Below are positions 52,432-61,759 of a stretch of 64,000 nucleotides of DNA, piece after piece (positions within the stretch are counted from its first letter, which is position 1; each line of letters opens with the position of its first letter). A program made the position numbers and the translations under genes. Location: positions 248,001 to 312,000 of the forward strand of contig NZ_PEBK01000001.1 of the NCBI RefSeq assembly GCF_002802905.1, read 5' to 3'. The notes beneath the pieces are model-generated. The model searched no databases and was not told the DNA's origin. It saw nothing but the letters and a program-made list of their open reading frames with translations. This DNA is from Bifidobacterium simiarum (lineage in GTDB: Bacteria; Actinomycetota; Actinomycetes; Actinomycetales; Bifidobacteriaceae).

Positions 52432-55400
52432 ATGGCTGATTCGTCGAATTTCGTGCACCTGCACAACCACACGCACTACTCGCTGCTGGACGGCGCCTCG
52501 AAGATCCCCGATCTGGTGGCGCGGGCCAAGGAGCTGGACATGCCGGCCGTCGCCATCACCGACCACGGCAACATGCACGGCGCCTACGAGATGTGGAGCA
52601 CCGCCGTCAAGCAGGACGTCAAGCCGATCATCGGCATCGAGGCGTACGTGACGCCGGAAACGGCGAGGCAGGATCCCACCAGGGTCAGCTGGGACAGGAA
52701 CTGGGATCCGAACGTCGACGAGAAGCATCGCAAGCGCAACCCCGACGACGTCTCCGGCGGCGGCCTGATCACCCACATGACCATGTGGGCCGAAAGCGAC
52801 GAGGGACTGGTCAACCTGATCAAGGCCTCCTCGGTGGCGAATCTCGAAGGCCGCGTGATGCGCTACCCGCGTATGGACAAGGAGGTGCTCGCCACGTATG
52901 CGAAGGGTGTGATCGCCTCCTCCGGATGCCCGTCCGGCATCATCCAGACCAGGCTCAGGCTCGGCCAGTTCGACGAGGCGATGCGCGCCGCCGGCGAGAT
53001 GCAGGACATCTTCGGCCGGGGGAACTTCTACATCGAGCTCATGGACCACGGACTCGACATCGAAACGCAGGTCACCAAGGACCTGCTGGAGATCGCGAAG
53101 CGGCTCGGCGCCCCGATCCTTGCCACCAACGACTCGCATTACGTGCACGCCGAGGACGCCGGCGCGCAGGACGCCATGCTGTGCATCAACTCCGGCTCCC
53201 AGCTCGACGACCCCGACCGCTTCAAGTTCGACGGCTCCGGCTACTACCTCAAGTCCGCCGAGGAGATGCGCGCCCTGTTCAAGGAGCTGCCCGAGGCGTG
53301 CGACAACACGCTGGAGATCGCCGAACGCTGCAACGTGATGTTCGACGACGGCGAGGACGGCGCCTTCATGCCGAAGTTCGCCTGCCCCGAAGGCTGGGAC
53401 GAGACCTCGCTGTTCCTCAAGAAGGTCGAGGAGGGCCTGGAGAAGCGCTACGAGGGCAACGTGCCGCTGAACGTGGCCAAGCAGGCCGACTACGAGTGCG
53501 GCGTGATCTGCCAGATGCAGTTCCCCGGCTACTTCCTCGTCGTCTCCGACTACATCAACTGGGCCAAGGAGCACGGCATCATGGTGGGGCCCGGCCGAGG
53601 CTCCGCCGCCGGCGCCATGGTGGCCTACGCCATGGGCATCACCGAGCTCGACCCGCTCGAGCACGGCCTGATCTTCGAGAGGTTCCTCAACCCCGAGCGA
53701 GTCTCCCTGCCCGATATCGACGTGGACTTCGACCCCGACGGCCGCATGAAGGTGCTCGAATACGTGGGGGAGAAGTACGGCCACGACAAGGTCGCCCAGT
53801 GCGTGATCTACGGCACCATCAAGACCAAGCAGGCGCTCAAGGACTCCGCCCGTATCATGGGCTACGAGTTTTCCATGGGCGAACGCGTCACCAAGGCGCT
53901 GCCCCCGGCGGAGACCGGTGGCAAGGACATCAAGCTGCACGACATCTTCGATCCGAAGGCCAAGCGCTACGCCGAGGCCCGCGAATACCGCGAACTATAC
54001 GAATCCGATCCGGACGTCAAGCGCATCACCGAGGAGGCCATGGGCATCGAGGGCCTGATCCGCCAGACCGGCGTGCATGCCTGCGCCACGATCATGGGAA
54101 GCGAGCCGATCACCGATACCTCGCCGCTGCTGGAACGCACCGACGGCACGGTGACCACCACCTTCGAATACCACACCTGCGAAACCCTGGGTCTGGTCAA
54201 GATGGACTTCCTGGGACTCTCCAACCTCACGGTGATCCGCGACACCCTGCGCAACATCAAGAACAACGGCAAGGAGCCGATCGACCACACCAAGATTCCG
54301 CTGGACGACAAGGCCACCTACGAGCTGCTCTCCCGGGGCGACACCCTCGGCGTGTTCCAGCTCGATGGCGACGGCATGCGTTCGCTGCTGCGCACGCTCA
54401 AGCCGACCAACTTCAACGACATCTCCGCACTCATCGCGCTGTACCGTCCCGGCCCCATGAGCATGGAGTCGCACACCAACTACGCCAAGCGCAAGAACGG
54501 CCTGCAGAAGATCGAGCCGATCCACCCCGAACTCGATCAGCCGCTCAAGGAGGTGCTCGACGAGACCTACGGCCTGATCATCTACCAGGAGCAGGTGCAG
54601 TCCGCCGCGCGAATCCTCGCCGGCTACTCGCTGGGCAAGGCCGACGTGCTGCGCCGAGCCATGGGCAAGAAGAAGCCGGAGGTGCTGGCCAAGGAGAAGG
54701 TGCCGTTCTTCGCCGGCATGAAGGCGCACGGCTACTCCGAGGAGGCAGCCGAGGCGATCTGGGAGATCCTGGTGCCGTTCTCCGGCTATGCGTTCAACAA
54801 GGCCCACTCCGCCGCCTACGGCCTGATCTCCTACTGGACCGCCTACCTCAAGACGCATTACCCCACCGAGTTCATGGCCGCGCTGCTGCAGGGCGCCAGC
54901 ACCAACAAGGACAAGACCGCGCTGTACCTCGGCGAGGCGCGACGCATGGGCATCCAGGTGCTGCCCCCCGACGTCAACGAATCGGTGCTCGAATACTCGG
55001 CAGTCGGCGACGTGGTGCGCTTCGGTCTCGGCGCCATCCGCAACGTGGGCGAGAAGGCGGTGGCCGACATCATCGCCGAGCGCAACGGTCCCCACGGCAA
55101 GTACGTGAACTTCATGGACTACATCAAGCGCGTGCCGCTCACCGCGCTCAACCGCCGTCTCGTCGAATCGCTGATCAAGGCCGGGGCCTTCGACTCCATC
55201 GACCCCAACCGTCGTGCCCTGTTCACCATCCACGAGACCGCGATCAACCAGGTGGTGCCGATCAAGCGCAAGGAGGCCGAGGGACAGTTCGACCTGTTCG
55301 CGGGCATGGACGACGGCGACTCGTCCGACTCGGCCGACGCGATGGGCGACGCCGACGTGAGCGTGCCCGACATGGAGGAGTGGGACAAGAAGACCAAGCT

Positions 55401-56028
55401 CAACTTCGAACGCGAGATGCTCGGCCTGTACGTCTCCGACCATCCGCTCAGCGGCATGTCCGCCGTGCTGGCCGGCCTGCGCGACATGTCGATCGCCCAG
55501 CTGGTCGACCGGGCCAAGACCATGGGCGACCGTGAACAGGTGGCGCTCGCCGGCCTGATCACCGGCATTGACCGACGGGTGTCGAAGAAGGGCAACCCCT
55601 GGGCCATCGTGACCATCGAGGACATGGAAAGCTCGATCCAGTGCATGTTCTTCGGCAAGGTGTACGAGGCCTCGGTGGGGGACATGGCGCTGGACACCGT
55701 GGTGCGCATCCGCGGCATGGTGGAGGTCCGTGACGAGACGGTGTCGCTGCGCGCCACCGAAATGGAGGTGCCGACGCTGGACGCGGAGGACGAGCGGCCG
55801 CTGGTCATCATGCTGCCGTCCACCGCGCTGGACATGCGGCACGCGCAGTCCCTGTCGACCATCCTGCAGCGACACCCCGGCTACTGCGAGGTGAAGCTGG
55901 CGATCACCGACGAGAAGGGCAACGTGCGGATGCTGACCTTCGGCGACCGGTTCCGCGTCAAGCGCGACACCTCGCTGTTCGGCGAGATCAAGACGGTGTT
56001 CGGCCCGGCCAGCCTTCTGGCGGCCTGA
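52432..56028 (+). CDS. dnaE: DNA polymerase III alpha subunit
   Basis: Replicative polymerase catalytic subunit, 1198 residues. The N-terminal PHP domain begins FVHLHNHTHYSLLDGAS. The palm has GRGSAAGAMVAY and the catalytic aspartates in PDIDVDFDPDGR; further motifs are the fingers' LRRAMGKKK and NKAHSAAYGLISYWTAYLK (core NKAHSAAYG). A helix-hairpin-helix and an OB domain near the C-terminus complete DnaE1. The ATG follows TAGATTGGACATC with little ribosome-binding-site match, so it may be leaderless. Confidence 0.97.
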   Translation: MADSSNFVHLHNHTHYSLLDGASKIPDLVARAKELDMPAVAITDHGNMHGAYEMWSTAVKQDVKPIIGIEAYVTPETARQDPTRVSWDRNWDPNVDEKHRKRNPDDVSGGGLITHMTMWAESDEGLVNLIKASSVANLEGRVMRYPRMDKEVLATYAKGVIASSGCPSGIIQTRLRLGQFDEAMRAAGEMQDIFGRGNFYIELMDHGLDIETQVTKDLLEIAKRLGAPILATNDSHYVHAEDAGAQDAMLCINSGSQLDDPDRFKFDGSGYYLKSAEEMRALFKELPEACDNTLEIAERCNVMFDDGEDGAFMPKFACPEGWDETSLFLKKVEEGLEKRYEGNVPLNVAKQADYECGVICQMQFPGYFLVVSDYINWAKEHGIMVGPGRGSAAGAMVAYAMGITELDPLEHGLIFERFLNPERVSLPDIDVDFDPDGRMKVLEYVGEKYGHDKVAQCVIYGTIKTKQALKDSARIMGYEFSMGERVTKALPPAETGGKDIKLHDIFDPKAKRYAEAREYRELYESDPDVKRITEEAMGIEGLIRQTGVHACATIMGSEPITDTSPLLERTDGTVTTTFEYHTCETLGLVKMDFLGLSNLTVIRDTLRNIKNNGKEPIDHTKIPLDDKATYELLSRGDTLGVFQLDGDGMRSLLRTLKPTNFNDISALIALYRPGPMSMESHTNYAKRKNGLQKIEPIHPELDQPLKEVLDETYGLIIYQEQVQSAARILAGYSLGKADVLRRAMGKKKPEVLAKEKVPFFAGMKAHGYSEEAAEAIWEILVPFSGYAFNKAHSAAYGLISYWTAYLKTHYPTEFMAALLQGASTNKDKTALYLGEARRMGIQVLPPDVNESVLEYSAVGDVVRFGLGAIRNVGEKAVADIIAERNGPHGKYVNFMDYIKRVPLTALNRRLVESLIKAGAFDSIDPNRRALFTIHETAINQVVPIKRKEAEGQFDLFAGMDDGDSSDSADAMGDADVSVPDMEEWDKKTKLNFEREMLGLYVSDHPLSGMSAVLAGLRDMSIAQLVDRAKTMGDREQVALAGLITGIDRRVSKKGNPWAIVTIEDMESSIQCMFFGKVYEASVGDMALDTVVRIRGMVEVRDETVSLRATEMEVPTLDAEDERPLVIMLPSTALDMRHAQSLSTILQRHPGYCEVKLAITDEKGNVRMLTFGDRFRVKRDTSLFGEIKTVFGPASLLAA

Positions 56029-56239
56029 TCCGTCGGTGTGATCGGCGACCTGACCCGTCGGGTCCGGATCGGCGGTTGTGTATCGGCGGTTGATTGCCCG
56101 GTCGGTGGCGCGAACGCCGTCCGACCGGGCGGATGACGCACGGATGCTCCGAAGTGTGAGACGGCAGGCGGAATATGGGATTATCTGTCACCCGGGTTTT
56201 CTACCATCGGTAGGTATGACCAATACTGAAGAGAAGATC

Positions 56240-57622
56240 ATGCGCATCATCGATCTGCGTGGAAAGAACCTCACCCGAGCCGAGCTGCTGGAGGCCATGC
56301 CGCGTGCCCAGATGGGCACCCAGGAGGCCACCGAGCTCGTCCGCCCGATCCTCGACGACGTGAAGGCCCGCGGCGCTGCGGCCCTGCGCGACTTCGAGGA
56401 GAAGTTCGATCACGTGCGCCCCGCCAACCTGCGCGTGCCCAAGGAGGCCATCGCCGCCGCCCTCGACACGCTCGACCCCGAAGTGCGCGCCGCCATCGAG
56501 GAATCCGTGCGTCGCGCCCGCGCCGTGGCCGCCAATCAGGTGCCGAAGGACTTCCACACCGATCTCGCCCCCGGCGCCCGCGTGGCCGAACGCTGGATCC
56601 CCATCCAGCGCGTGGGCCTCTACGTGCCCGGCGGCAAGGCCGTCTACCCGTCGTCCGTGATCATGAACGCCGTGCCGGCCCAGGCCGCGGGCGTCGAATC
56701 GCTCGCCATCGCCACCCCGCCCGCCCGCGACAACGCGGAGGGCCTGCCGAACCAGACCATCCTCGCCACCTGCGCCATCCTCGGCGTCGACGAGGTGTAC
56801 GCCGTCGGCGGCGCCCAGGCCATCGCCATGTTTGCTTACGGCGCCAAGGGCAGCGAGCCGCAGGACGGCGATGTGCTGTGCGATCCGGTCGACAAGATCA
56901 CCGGTCCGGGCAACATCTTCGTGGCCACCGCCAAGTCCCTCGTCTCCGCGTTCGTGGGCATCGACGCCGTCGCCGGCCCCACCGAGATCGGCATCATCGC
57001 CGACAAGGACGCCAACCCGAGCCTGCTGGCCGCCGACCTCATCGGTCAGGCCGAGCACGACGAGCTCGCCGGCTCCGTGCTGTTCACCGATTCCCCGGAG
57101 CTCGCCGACAAGGTGCAGGAGAACCTGAACTACCGCGTGCCGCGCACCGAGCACGCCGAGCGCGTGCACACGTCGCTGTCCGGCACCCAGTCCGCGATCG
57201 TGCTCACCGACGGACTCGACCAGTCCATCGACGCCGCCAACGCGTACGCCGCCGAGCACCTTGAGATCCAGACCGCCGACGCGGATGCGGTCGTCAAGCG
57301 CATCAAGAACGCCGGCGCCATCTTCCGTGGACCGTACTCCCCGGTGCCGCTGGGCGACTACATGTCCGGCTCCAACCACGTGCTGCCCACCGGCGGCACC
57401 GCCCGCTTCGCCGCCGGCCTCGGCGTGCACACCTTCATGAAGCCGGTCGAGGTCATCGAATACGACGAGGAGGGTCTCAAGGCCTTGGCCGCGCGCATCA
57501 ACGCGTTCGCCGTCTCCGAGGACCTGCCCGCCCACGGCGAGTGCGTGCTGTCCCGCTTCGTCAAGGACCCGTACGACAAGGCCACGCTGGACGAGCAGGA
57601 GAAGGAAGCCGGTCTCAAATGA
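56240..57622 (+). CDS. hisD: Histidinol dehydrogenase
   Basis: Catalyses the last two oxidations to histidine, NAD+- and zinc-dependent. The 460 residues contain GLYVPGGKAVYPSSVIMNAVPA (core VPGGKAVYPS), the signature around AGPTEIGIIAD and ADLIGQAEHDE, and the metal-binding AAEHLEIQT and GDYMSGSNHVLPTGG. ATG 56240 begins the conserved MRIIDLRGK and follows GAAGAGAAG; ATG 56216 (eight residues earlier, possibly leaderless) is the alternative. It heads the operon, with its stop overlapping the hisC start (ATGA). Confidence 0.95.
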   Translation: MRIIDLRGKNLTRAELLEAMPRAQMGTQEATELVRPILDDVKARGAAALRDFEEKFDHVRPANLRVPKEAIAAALDTLDPEVRAAIEESVRRARAVAANQVPKDFHTDLAPGARVAERWIPIQRVGLYVPGGKAVYPSSVIMNAVPAQAAGVESLAIATPPARDNAEGLPNQTILATCAILGVDEVYAVGGAQAIAMFAYGAKGSEPQDGDVLCDPVDKITGPGNIFVATAKSLVSAFVGIDAVAGPTEIGIIADKDANPSLLAADLIGQAEHDELAGSVLFTDSPELADKVQENLNYRVPRTEHAERVHTSLSGTQSAIVLTDGLDQSIDAANAYAAEHLEIQTADADAVVKRIKNAGAIFRGPYSPVPLGDYMSGSNHVLPTGGTARFAAGLGVHTFMKPVEVIEYDEEGLKALAARINAFAVSEDLPAHGECVLSRFVKDPYDKATLDEQEKEAGLK

Positions 57623-58776
57623 GCATTCCCGCCAGCCTGCCGCTGCGCAACGACCTGAAGGGCGAGGAGCCCTACGGCGCCCCGCAGCTTGACGTTCCGG
57701 TCTGCCTCAACGTCAACGAGAACCCGTATCCGCCGGCCCCCGACGTGGTCGACACCATCGCCGAGCGCGTGCGTCAGATCGCGCCCACGCTCAACCGGTA
57801 CCCCGACCGCGAGCATATGGCGCTCCGCCGCGCGTTCAGCGACTACCTCGCCAAGGAGTCCGACACCCGTCTCGATCCCGAGCAGATCTGGGCGGCCAAC
57901 GGCTCCAACGAGATCATGCTGCAGCTGTTCCAGGCGTTCGGCGGCCCGGGACGCAAGGCGCTCGGCTTCGCGCCGACGTATTCGATGTATCCCGAATACG
58001 CCCGCGACACCTTCACGCAGTGGGTCACCGTGCCGCGCAACGAGGACTTCACGCTCGACGTCGACGCCGCGATCGCCGCGATCAACGAGGTGAGGCCGGC
58101 CATGGTGCTGGTCACCAGCCCGAACAACCCCACCGGCACGCCGCTGCCCATGGACCAGACCAAGCGTCTGCTTGCCGCCTGCGAACAGGCCTCGGTCGAC
58201 GGCGCCGACGAGGGCGTCCACCCGATCCTCGTGGTGGACGAGGCCTACGTCGAATTCCGCACGCCGGGCGTGCCCTCCGCGGTCACGCTGATCGACGAGC
58301 ATCCGAATCTGGCCGTGAGCCGCACGATGAGCAAGGCGTTCGCCTACGCCGGCGCCCGCGTCGGCTACATCGCCGCCGACCGGGGCATCGTCGACGCCAT
58401 GCGCATTGTACGCATGCCGTACCATCTGAGCGCCGTCACGCAGGCCGCCGCCCTCGCCGCGCTGGAGCATACCGACGAACAGCTGAGCACGGTCGCCCAT
58501 CTGCGCGAGACGCGCGAGGCCACCGCGGCGTGGCTGAAGGGACTGACCTACAAGGGACGTCCCCTCACCGTGGCGCATTCGGAATCGAACTTCGTGTACT
58601 TCGGTCTGTTCGACGACCGTGATTTCATCTTCAACGAACTGCTCCGCCGCGGCGTGCTGATCCGCGACGTCGGCCCCGATGGCTGGCTGCGCGTGTGCAT
58701 GGGCACCGACGAGGAGATGGCGACGTTCCGCGCCGCGTTCGCCGAAGTGCTCGCATTGGCCGAGAAGGAGGCCTGA
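57619..58776 (+). CDS. hisC: Histidinol-phosphate aminotransferase
   Basis: PLP enzyme moving an amino group onto imidazole acetol phosphate, 385 residues. [10 protein letters not shown] at the N-terminus, [23 protein letters not shown] and the PLP lysine in [17 protein letters not shown] identify HisC. Its ATG overlaps the hisD stop, and hisB begins one base after its own stop, so the three are translationally linked. Confidence 0.95.
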   Translation: MSIPASLPLRNDLKGEEPYGAPQLDVPVCLNVNENPYPPAPDVVDTIAERVRQIAPTLNRYPDREHMALRRAFSDYLAKESDTRLDPEQIWAANGSNEIMLQLFQAFGGPGRKALGFAPTYSMYPEYARDTFTQWVTVPRNEDFTLDVDAAIAAINEVRPAMVLVTSPNNPTGTPLPMDQTKRLLAACEQASVDGADEGVHPILVVDEAYVEFRTPGVPSAVTLIDEHPNLAVSRTMSKAFAYAGARVGYIAADRGIVDAMRIVRMPYHLSAVTQAAALAALEHTDEQLSTVAHLRETREATAAWLKGLTYKGRPLTVAHSESNFVYFGLFDDRDFIFNELLRRGVLIRDVGPDGWLRVCMGTDEEMATFRAAFAEVLALAEKEA

Positions 58777-58777
58777 C

Positions 58778-59377
58778 ATGGCACGTACCGCAACCATTCA
58801 CAGGAAGACCAGCGAATCGGACATCACCCTGAGCCTGAACCTCGACGGCACGGGCAAAACCGACATCGACACTTCCGTGCCGTTCTACAATCACATGATG
58901 ACCGCGCTGGGCAAGCATTCGCTCATCGACCTCGACATCAAGGCCACGGGGGACACCGACATCGACGTGCACCACACCGTGGAGGACACGGCCATCGTGT
59001 TCGGCGAGGCGCTGAAGCAGGCCTTGGGCGACAAACGCGGCATCCGACGCTTCGCCGACGCCACCGTGCCGCTGGACGAGGCGCTGGCCAAGGCCGTGGT
59101 CGACATCTCTGGACGCCCCTACGTGGTGTGTTCCGGGGAGCCGGCCGGCTACGAGTACTGCATGATGGGAGGCCACTTCACCGGATCGCTGGTGAGGCAC
59201 GTCATGGAATCCATCGCGTTGCACGCCGGCATCTGCCTGCATCTGCAGGTGCTCGCCGGACGGGACCCGCATCACATCGCCGAAGCCGAGTTCAAGGCGC
59301 TGGCCCGGGCCCTGCGCTTCGCCATCGAGCCCGATCCGCGCGTGGACGGCATCCCCAGCACCAAGGGAGCGCTATGA
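58778..59377 (+). CDS. hisB: Imidazoleglycerol-phosphate dehydratase
   Basis: Manganese-dependent dehydratase of 199 residues, without the phosphatase domain found in enterobacterial HisB. The metal motifs [14 protein letters not shown] and the later [17 protein letters not shown] (core [12 protein letters not shown]) and [12 protein letters not shown] are complete. GAGAAGGAGGCCTGAC precedes the ATG. The next gene overlaps its stop by four bases. Confidence 0.96.
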   Translation: MARTATIHRKTSESDITLSLNLDGTGKTDIDTSVPFYNHMMTALGKHSLIDLDIKATGDTDIDVHHTVEDTAIVFGEALKQALGDKRGIRRFADATVPLDEALAKAVVDISGRPYVVCSGEPAGYEYCMMGGHFTGSLVRHVMESIALHAGICLHLQVLAGRDPHHIAEAEFKALARALRFAIEPDPRVDGIPSTKGAL

Positions 59378-59994
59378 GCGACGATCAGCATCCGAACGTG
59401 CCCGACAAGGACCGCGACCCCGACTCCTTCAGCGAGGAGGAGATCAACGCGGCCCTCGCCGGATTCGAGGACGATCTCAACGACTTCGACTCCTTCGACT
59501 CCGAACTGCAGGGGCTGCTGGGCAACAAGGCCAAGGCCGCGGTGCTCATCACCCAGCTGAGCGCCGCCGACCTGCTCGCCGCCTTCTGCCAGCTCTCCGA
59601 CATCTCCGCCCAGTGCGTCGGCAACGAGAACGGCGCCGTGGCGGTGCTGCGCAACGTGAACGGCGACGGTCCCGAAGCGGCGGCGAAGGACCTGACCACC
59701 GTGGTCTCCGGACTTTCGGTGGTGCTGGCGGTGAACCGCGCCGACAAGCTCGAGGCCACGCTGTACGTCAACGGCAAGCCCGGCTCGCAGTTCGCGCCGC
59801 CCGTGCTGTTCATGTCCACGCCCCCGTTCGTCGAGGACCTGCTCATCGGCACCACCACGGTGGACGAGCTCAAGGCCCAGGGGCTCGACGTCGTGGATTC
59901 GGGCGCCATGGAGCGCGAGGCCGCGCTGAAGGTGATCGCCGGCCATACCCGGTTCGGCCGCGGCGGCTCGACCCGCGGCTCCGCGGTGGACTGA
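59374..59994 (+). CDS. Conserved hypothetical protein embedded in the histidine operon
   Basis: I do not recognise this family. The 206 residues start with an acidic, polar stretch (about 45 residues, with [24 protein letters not shown] split here as [14 protein letters not shown] and DFDSFDSE). A folded part follows, with [20 protein letters not shown] and a hydrophobic [26 protein letters not shown] region. There is no signal peptide or helix long enough to be membrane-spanning. Its ATG overlaps the hisB stop, so it is translated as part of the operon, 135 bases before hisH. A link to histidine synthesis or its control is inferred from position. Confidence 0.75.
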   Translation: MSDDQHPNVPDKDRDPDSFSEEEINAALAGFEDDLNDFDSFDSELQGLLGNKAKAAVLITQLSAADLLAAFCQLSDISAQCVGNENGAVAVLRNVNGDGPEAAAKDLTTVVSGLSVVLAVNRADKLEATLYVNGKPGSQFAPPVLFMSTPPFVEDLLIGTTTVDELKAQGLDVVDSGAMEREAALKVIAGHTRFGRGGSTRGSAVD

Positions 59995-60129
59995 TGCGGT
60001 CCGATACGGACCGATGACGGTGGACTGATGACACCGTCCGTAACCGATGATCGATACACTCGGCAGCGGTGATGAACGAGCGGGTCGGCGTCGCCGTCGG
60101 CCCGCAACGCAACGAGGAAAGGCGGATCA

Positions 60130-60771
60130 ATGACCTCTGTGGTGGTCTTTGACTACGGATTCGGCAATGTGCGATCCATGGTTCGCGCGCTGGCGAACCT
60201 CGACATCGATGTGACGCTGACCAGCGACTACCGTCAGGCCTTCGACGCCGACGGGCTCGTGGTCCCCGGCGTGGGCGCGTTCGCCGCCTGCGTGGAGGGA
60301 CTGAAGACCGTGGGAGGCGATCGAGTGATCTATGATCGGCTCAGGGACGGCAGGCCGGTGATGGGCGTGTGCGTGGGACTGCAGGTCATGTTCGCGCACG
60401 GTCTGGAAGGCGGCACCGAAACCGACGGTCTCGGACTGATCGGCGGCACCGTGGGCCAGCTCGATGCTGACGTGGTGCCCCACATGGGATGGAACACCGT
60501 CGAGGCCCCGGCCGACTCCCGTCTGCTCGACGGCGTGGCGGGGGAGCGGTTCTACTTCGTGCACTCCTACGGGGTGACCGACCCGAGCGATGAGGCGCCG
60601 CATGCCGACCTCCTCGCCGCATACGACCGGAAGGTGACGTGGTGCGAGTACGGGCGCAGCCGGTTCGTCGCCGCGGTGGAACAAGGCCCGCTCGTCGCCA
60701 CCCAGTTCCATCCCGAAAAATCCGCCCAGGCGGGAGCCCGGTTGCTGCGCAACTGGATCAGCACGTTCTGA
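60130..60771 (+). CDS. hisH: Imidazole glycerol phosphate synthase, glutaminase subunit
   Basis: Supplies ammonia from glutamine to HisF, 213 residues. The N-terminus VVFDYGFGNVRSMVRAL, the catalytic cysteine in MGVCVGLQVMF and the His-Glu pair in ATQFHPEKSA are the class I glutaminase triad. GAAAGGCGGATCA precedes the ATG. HisF, its obligatory partner, is not in the window. Confidence 0.95.
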   Translation: MTSVVVFDYGFGNVRSMVRALANLDIDVTLTSDYRQAFDADGLVVPGVGAFAACVEGLKTVGGDRVIYDRLRDGRPVMGVCVGLQVMFAHGLEGGTETDGLGLIGGTVGQLDADVVPHMGWNTVEAPADSRLLDGVAGERFYFVHSYGVTDPSDEAPHADLLAAYDRKVTWCEYGRSRFVAAVEQGPLVATQFHPEKSAQAGARLLRNWISTF

Positions 60772-60785
60772 TTCGTGCCATATTG

Positions 60786-60834
60786 CCTTCCCCTCAAGGG
60801 GAAGGTGGCCGGCGTCAGCCGGTCGGATGAGGTG
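60786..60834. repeat. REP-like palindromic element between hisH and hisA
   Basis: CCTTCCCCTCAAGGGGAAGG (60786-60805) is a palindrome with a two-base centre. It is followed by CCGGC-GTCA-GCCGG and TCGGATGAGGTG. The sequence resembles an extragenic repeat that I recall in bifidobacterial and other gut genomes. It lies inside the histidine gene run. Confidence 0.6.
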
Positions 60835-60912
60835 CCTGACATGGTACAGGTCATGACCGTCGGCCATCCTCACCCGTCATCGTCCCATTATTTCCGGTGA
60901 AAGGAAACCAAC

Positions 60913-61638
60913 ATGCTTACCCTTCTTCCCGCCGTCGACGTGCGCGATGGCAAGGCCGTTCGTCTGCGTCAGGGCGAATCCGGATCCGAAACCGATTACG
61001 GCAGCCCGCTCGAGGCCGCCCGCACCTGGGTGGAATCCGGTGCCGAATGGATCCATCTGGTCGATCTCGACGCCGCGTTCGGCACGGGCGACAACCGCGC
61101 CCAGCTGCGCGACATCGTCGGCGAACTCGGCGACAGGGTGAACATCGAGATGAGCGGCGGCGTGCGGGACGACGCCTCGCTGGACGCCGCGCTCGACGCC
61201 GGCGCCGCCCGCGTGAACATCGGCACCGCCGCCCTGGAGAATCCCGAGTGGACCGCCGCCGTGATCAAGCGGTACGGCGACCGCGTGGCCGTCGGCCTCG
61301 ACGTCCGCGGCCACATCCTCGCCGCGCGAGGCTGGGTCAAGGAGGGCGGCGACCTCTTCGAAACCATGAAGTTCCTCGACGACGCCGGCTGCTCGCGGTA
61401 CGTCGTCACCGACGTGGCCCGCGACGGCATGATGAGCGGACCGAACATCGATCTGCTGCGCGAGGTCGCCGAACGCACCGACGCCAAGGTCACCGCATCC
61501 GGCGGCATCGCCAGCCTCGATGACCTGCGCGCCATCAGGAAGCTCGAAGGTCTCGGCGTGGACTCAGCCATCCTCGGCAAGTCCCTTTATGCCCGCGCCT
61601 TCACTCTCGAGGAGGCCCTTGAGGTCGCCGGAGCCTAA
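60913..61638 (+). CDS. priA: Phosphoribosyl isomerase A (bifunctional HisA/TrpF)
   Basis: TIM-barrel isomerase of 241 residues. In actinobacteria this protein serves both histidine (HisA) and, in most lineages, tryptophan (TrpF) synthesis. The catalytic aspartates are in [17 protein letters not shown] and [21 protein letters not shown] and [11 protein letters not shown] bind the phosphates. GTGAAAGGAAACCAAC stands before the ATG. Without a view of the rest of the genome I cannot tell whether a separate TrpF exists, so the dual role is family knowledge only. Confidence 0.93.
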   Translation: MLTLLPAVDVRDGKAVRLRQGESGSETDYGSPLEAARTWVESGAEWIHLVDLDAAFGTGDNRAQLRDIVGELGDRVNIEMSGGVRDDASLDAALDAGAARVNIGTAALENPEWTAAVIKRYGDRVAVGLDVRGHILAARGWVKEGGDLFETMKFLDDAGCSRYVVTDVARDGMMSGPNIDLLREVAERTDAKVTASGGIASLDDLRAIRKLEGLGVDSAILGKSLYARAFTLEEALEVAGA

Positions 61639-61676
61639 AGCTTTCCGTTGATGCGCTGATCCACGGCCCACGACGA

Positions 61677-61728
61677 ATCGAGCCGGTCGGGCGAGACGAT
61701 GATGGTTGTCTCACCCGACCGGCTCGAT
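61677..61728. terminator. Bidirectional terminator of the histidine operon
   Basis: A 21-bp stem with one G-T pair (61677-61697 with 61708-61728) and a 10-base loop, between the convergent priA and DUF2252 genes. Confidence 0.88.
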
Positions 61729-61759
61729 CGATATCCGGCTGGCTTACTTCGTGCCGGAC

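Noticed and set aside
53995-55875. Long open frame on the minus strand opposite dnaE (626 codons)
   Set aside because: High-GC coding DNA leaves antisense frames open. Its product has repetitive Val/Gly/His/Asp/Arg composition and no motif, while dnaE in this region is complete.
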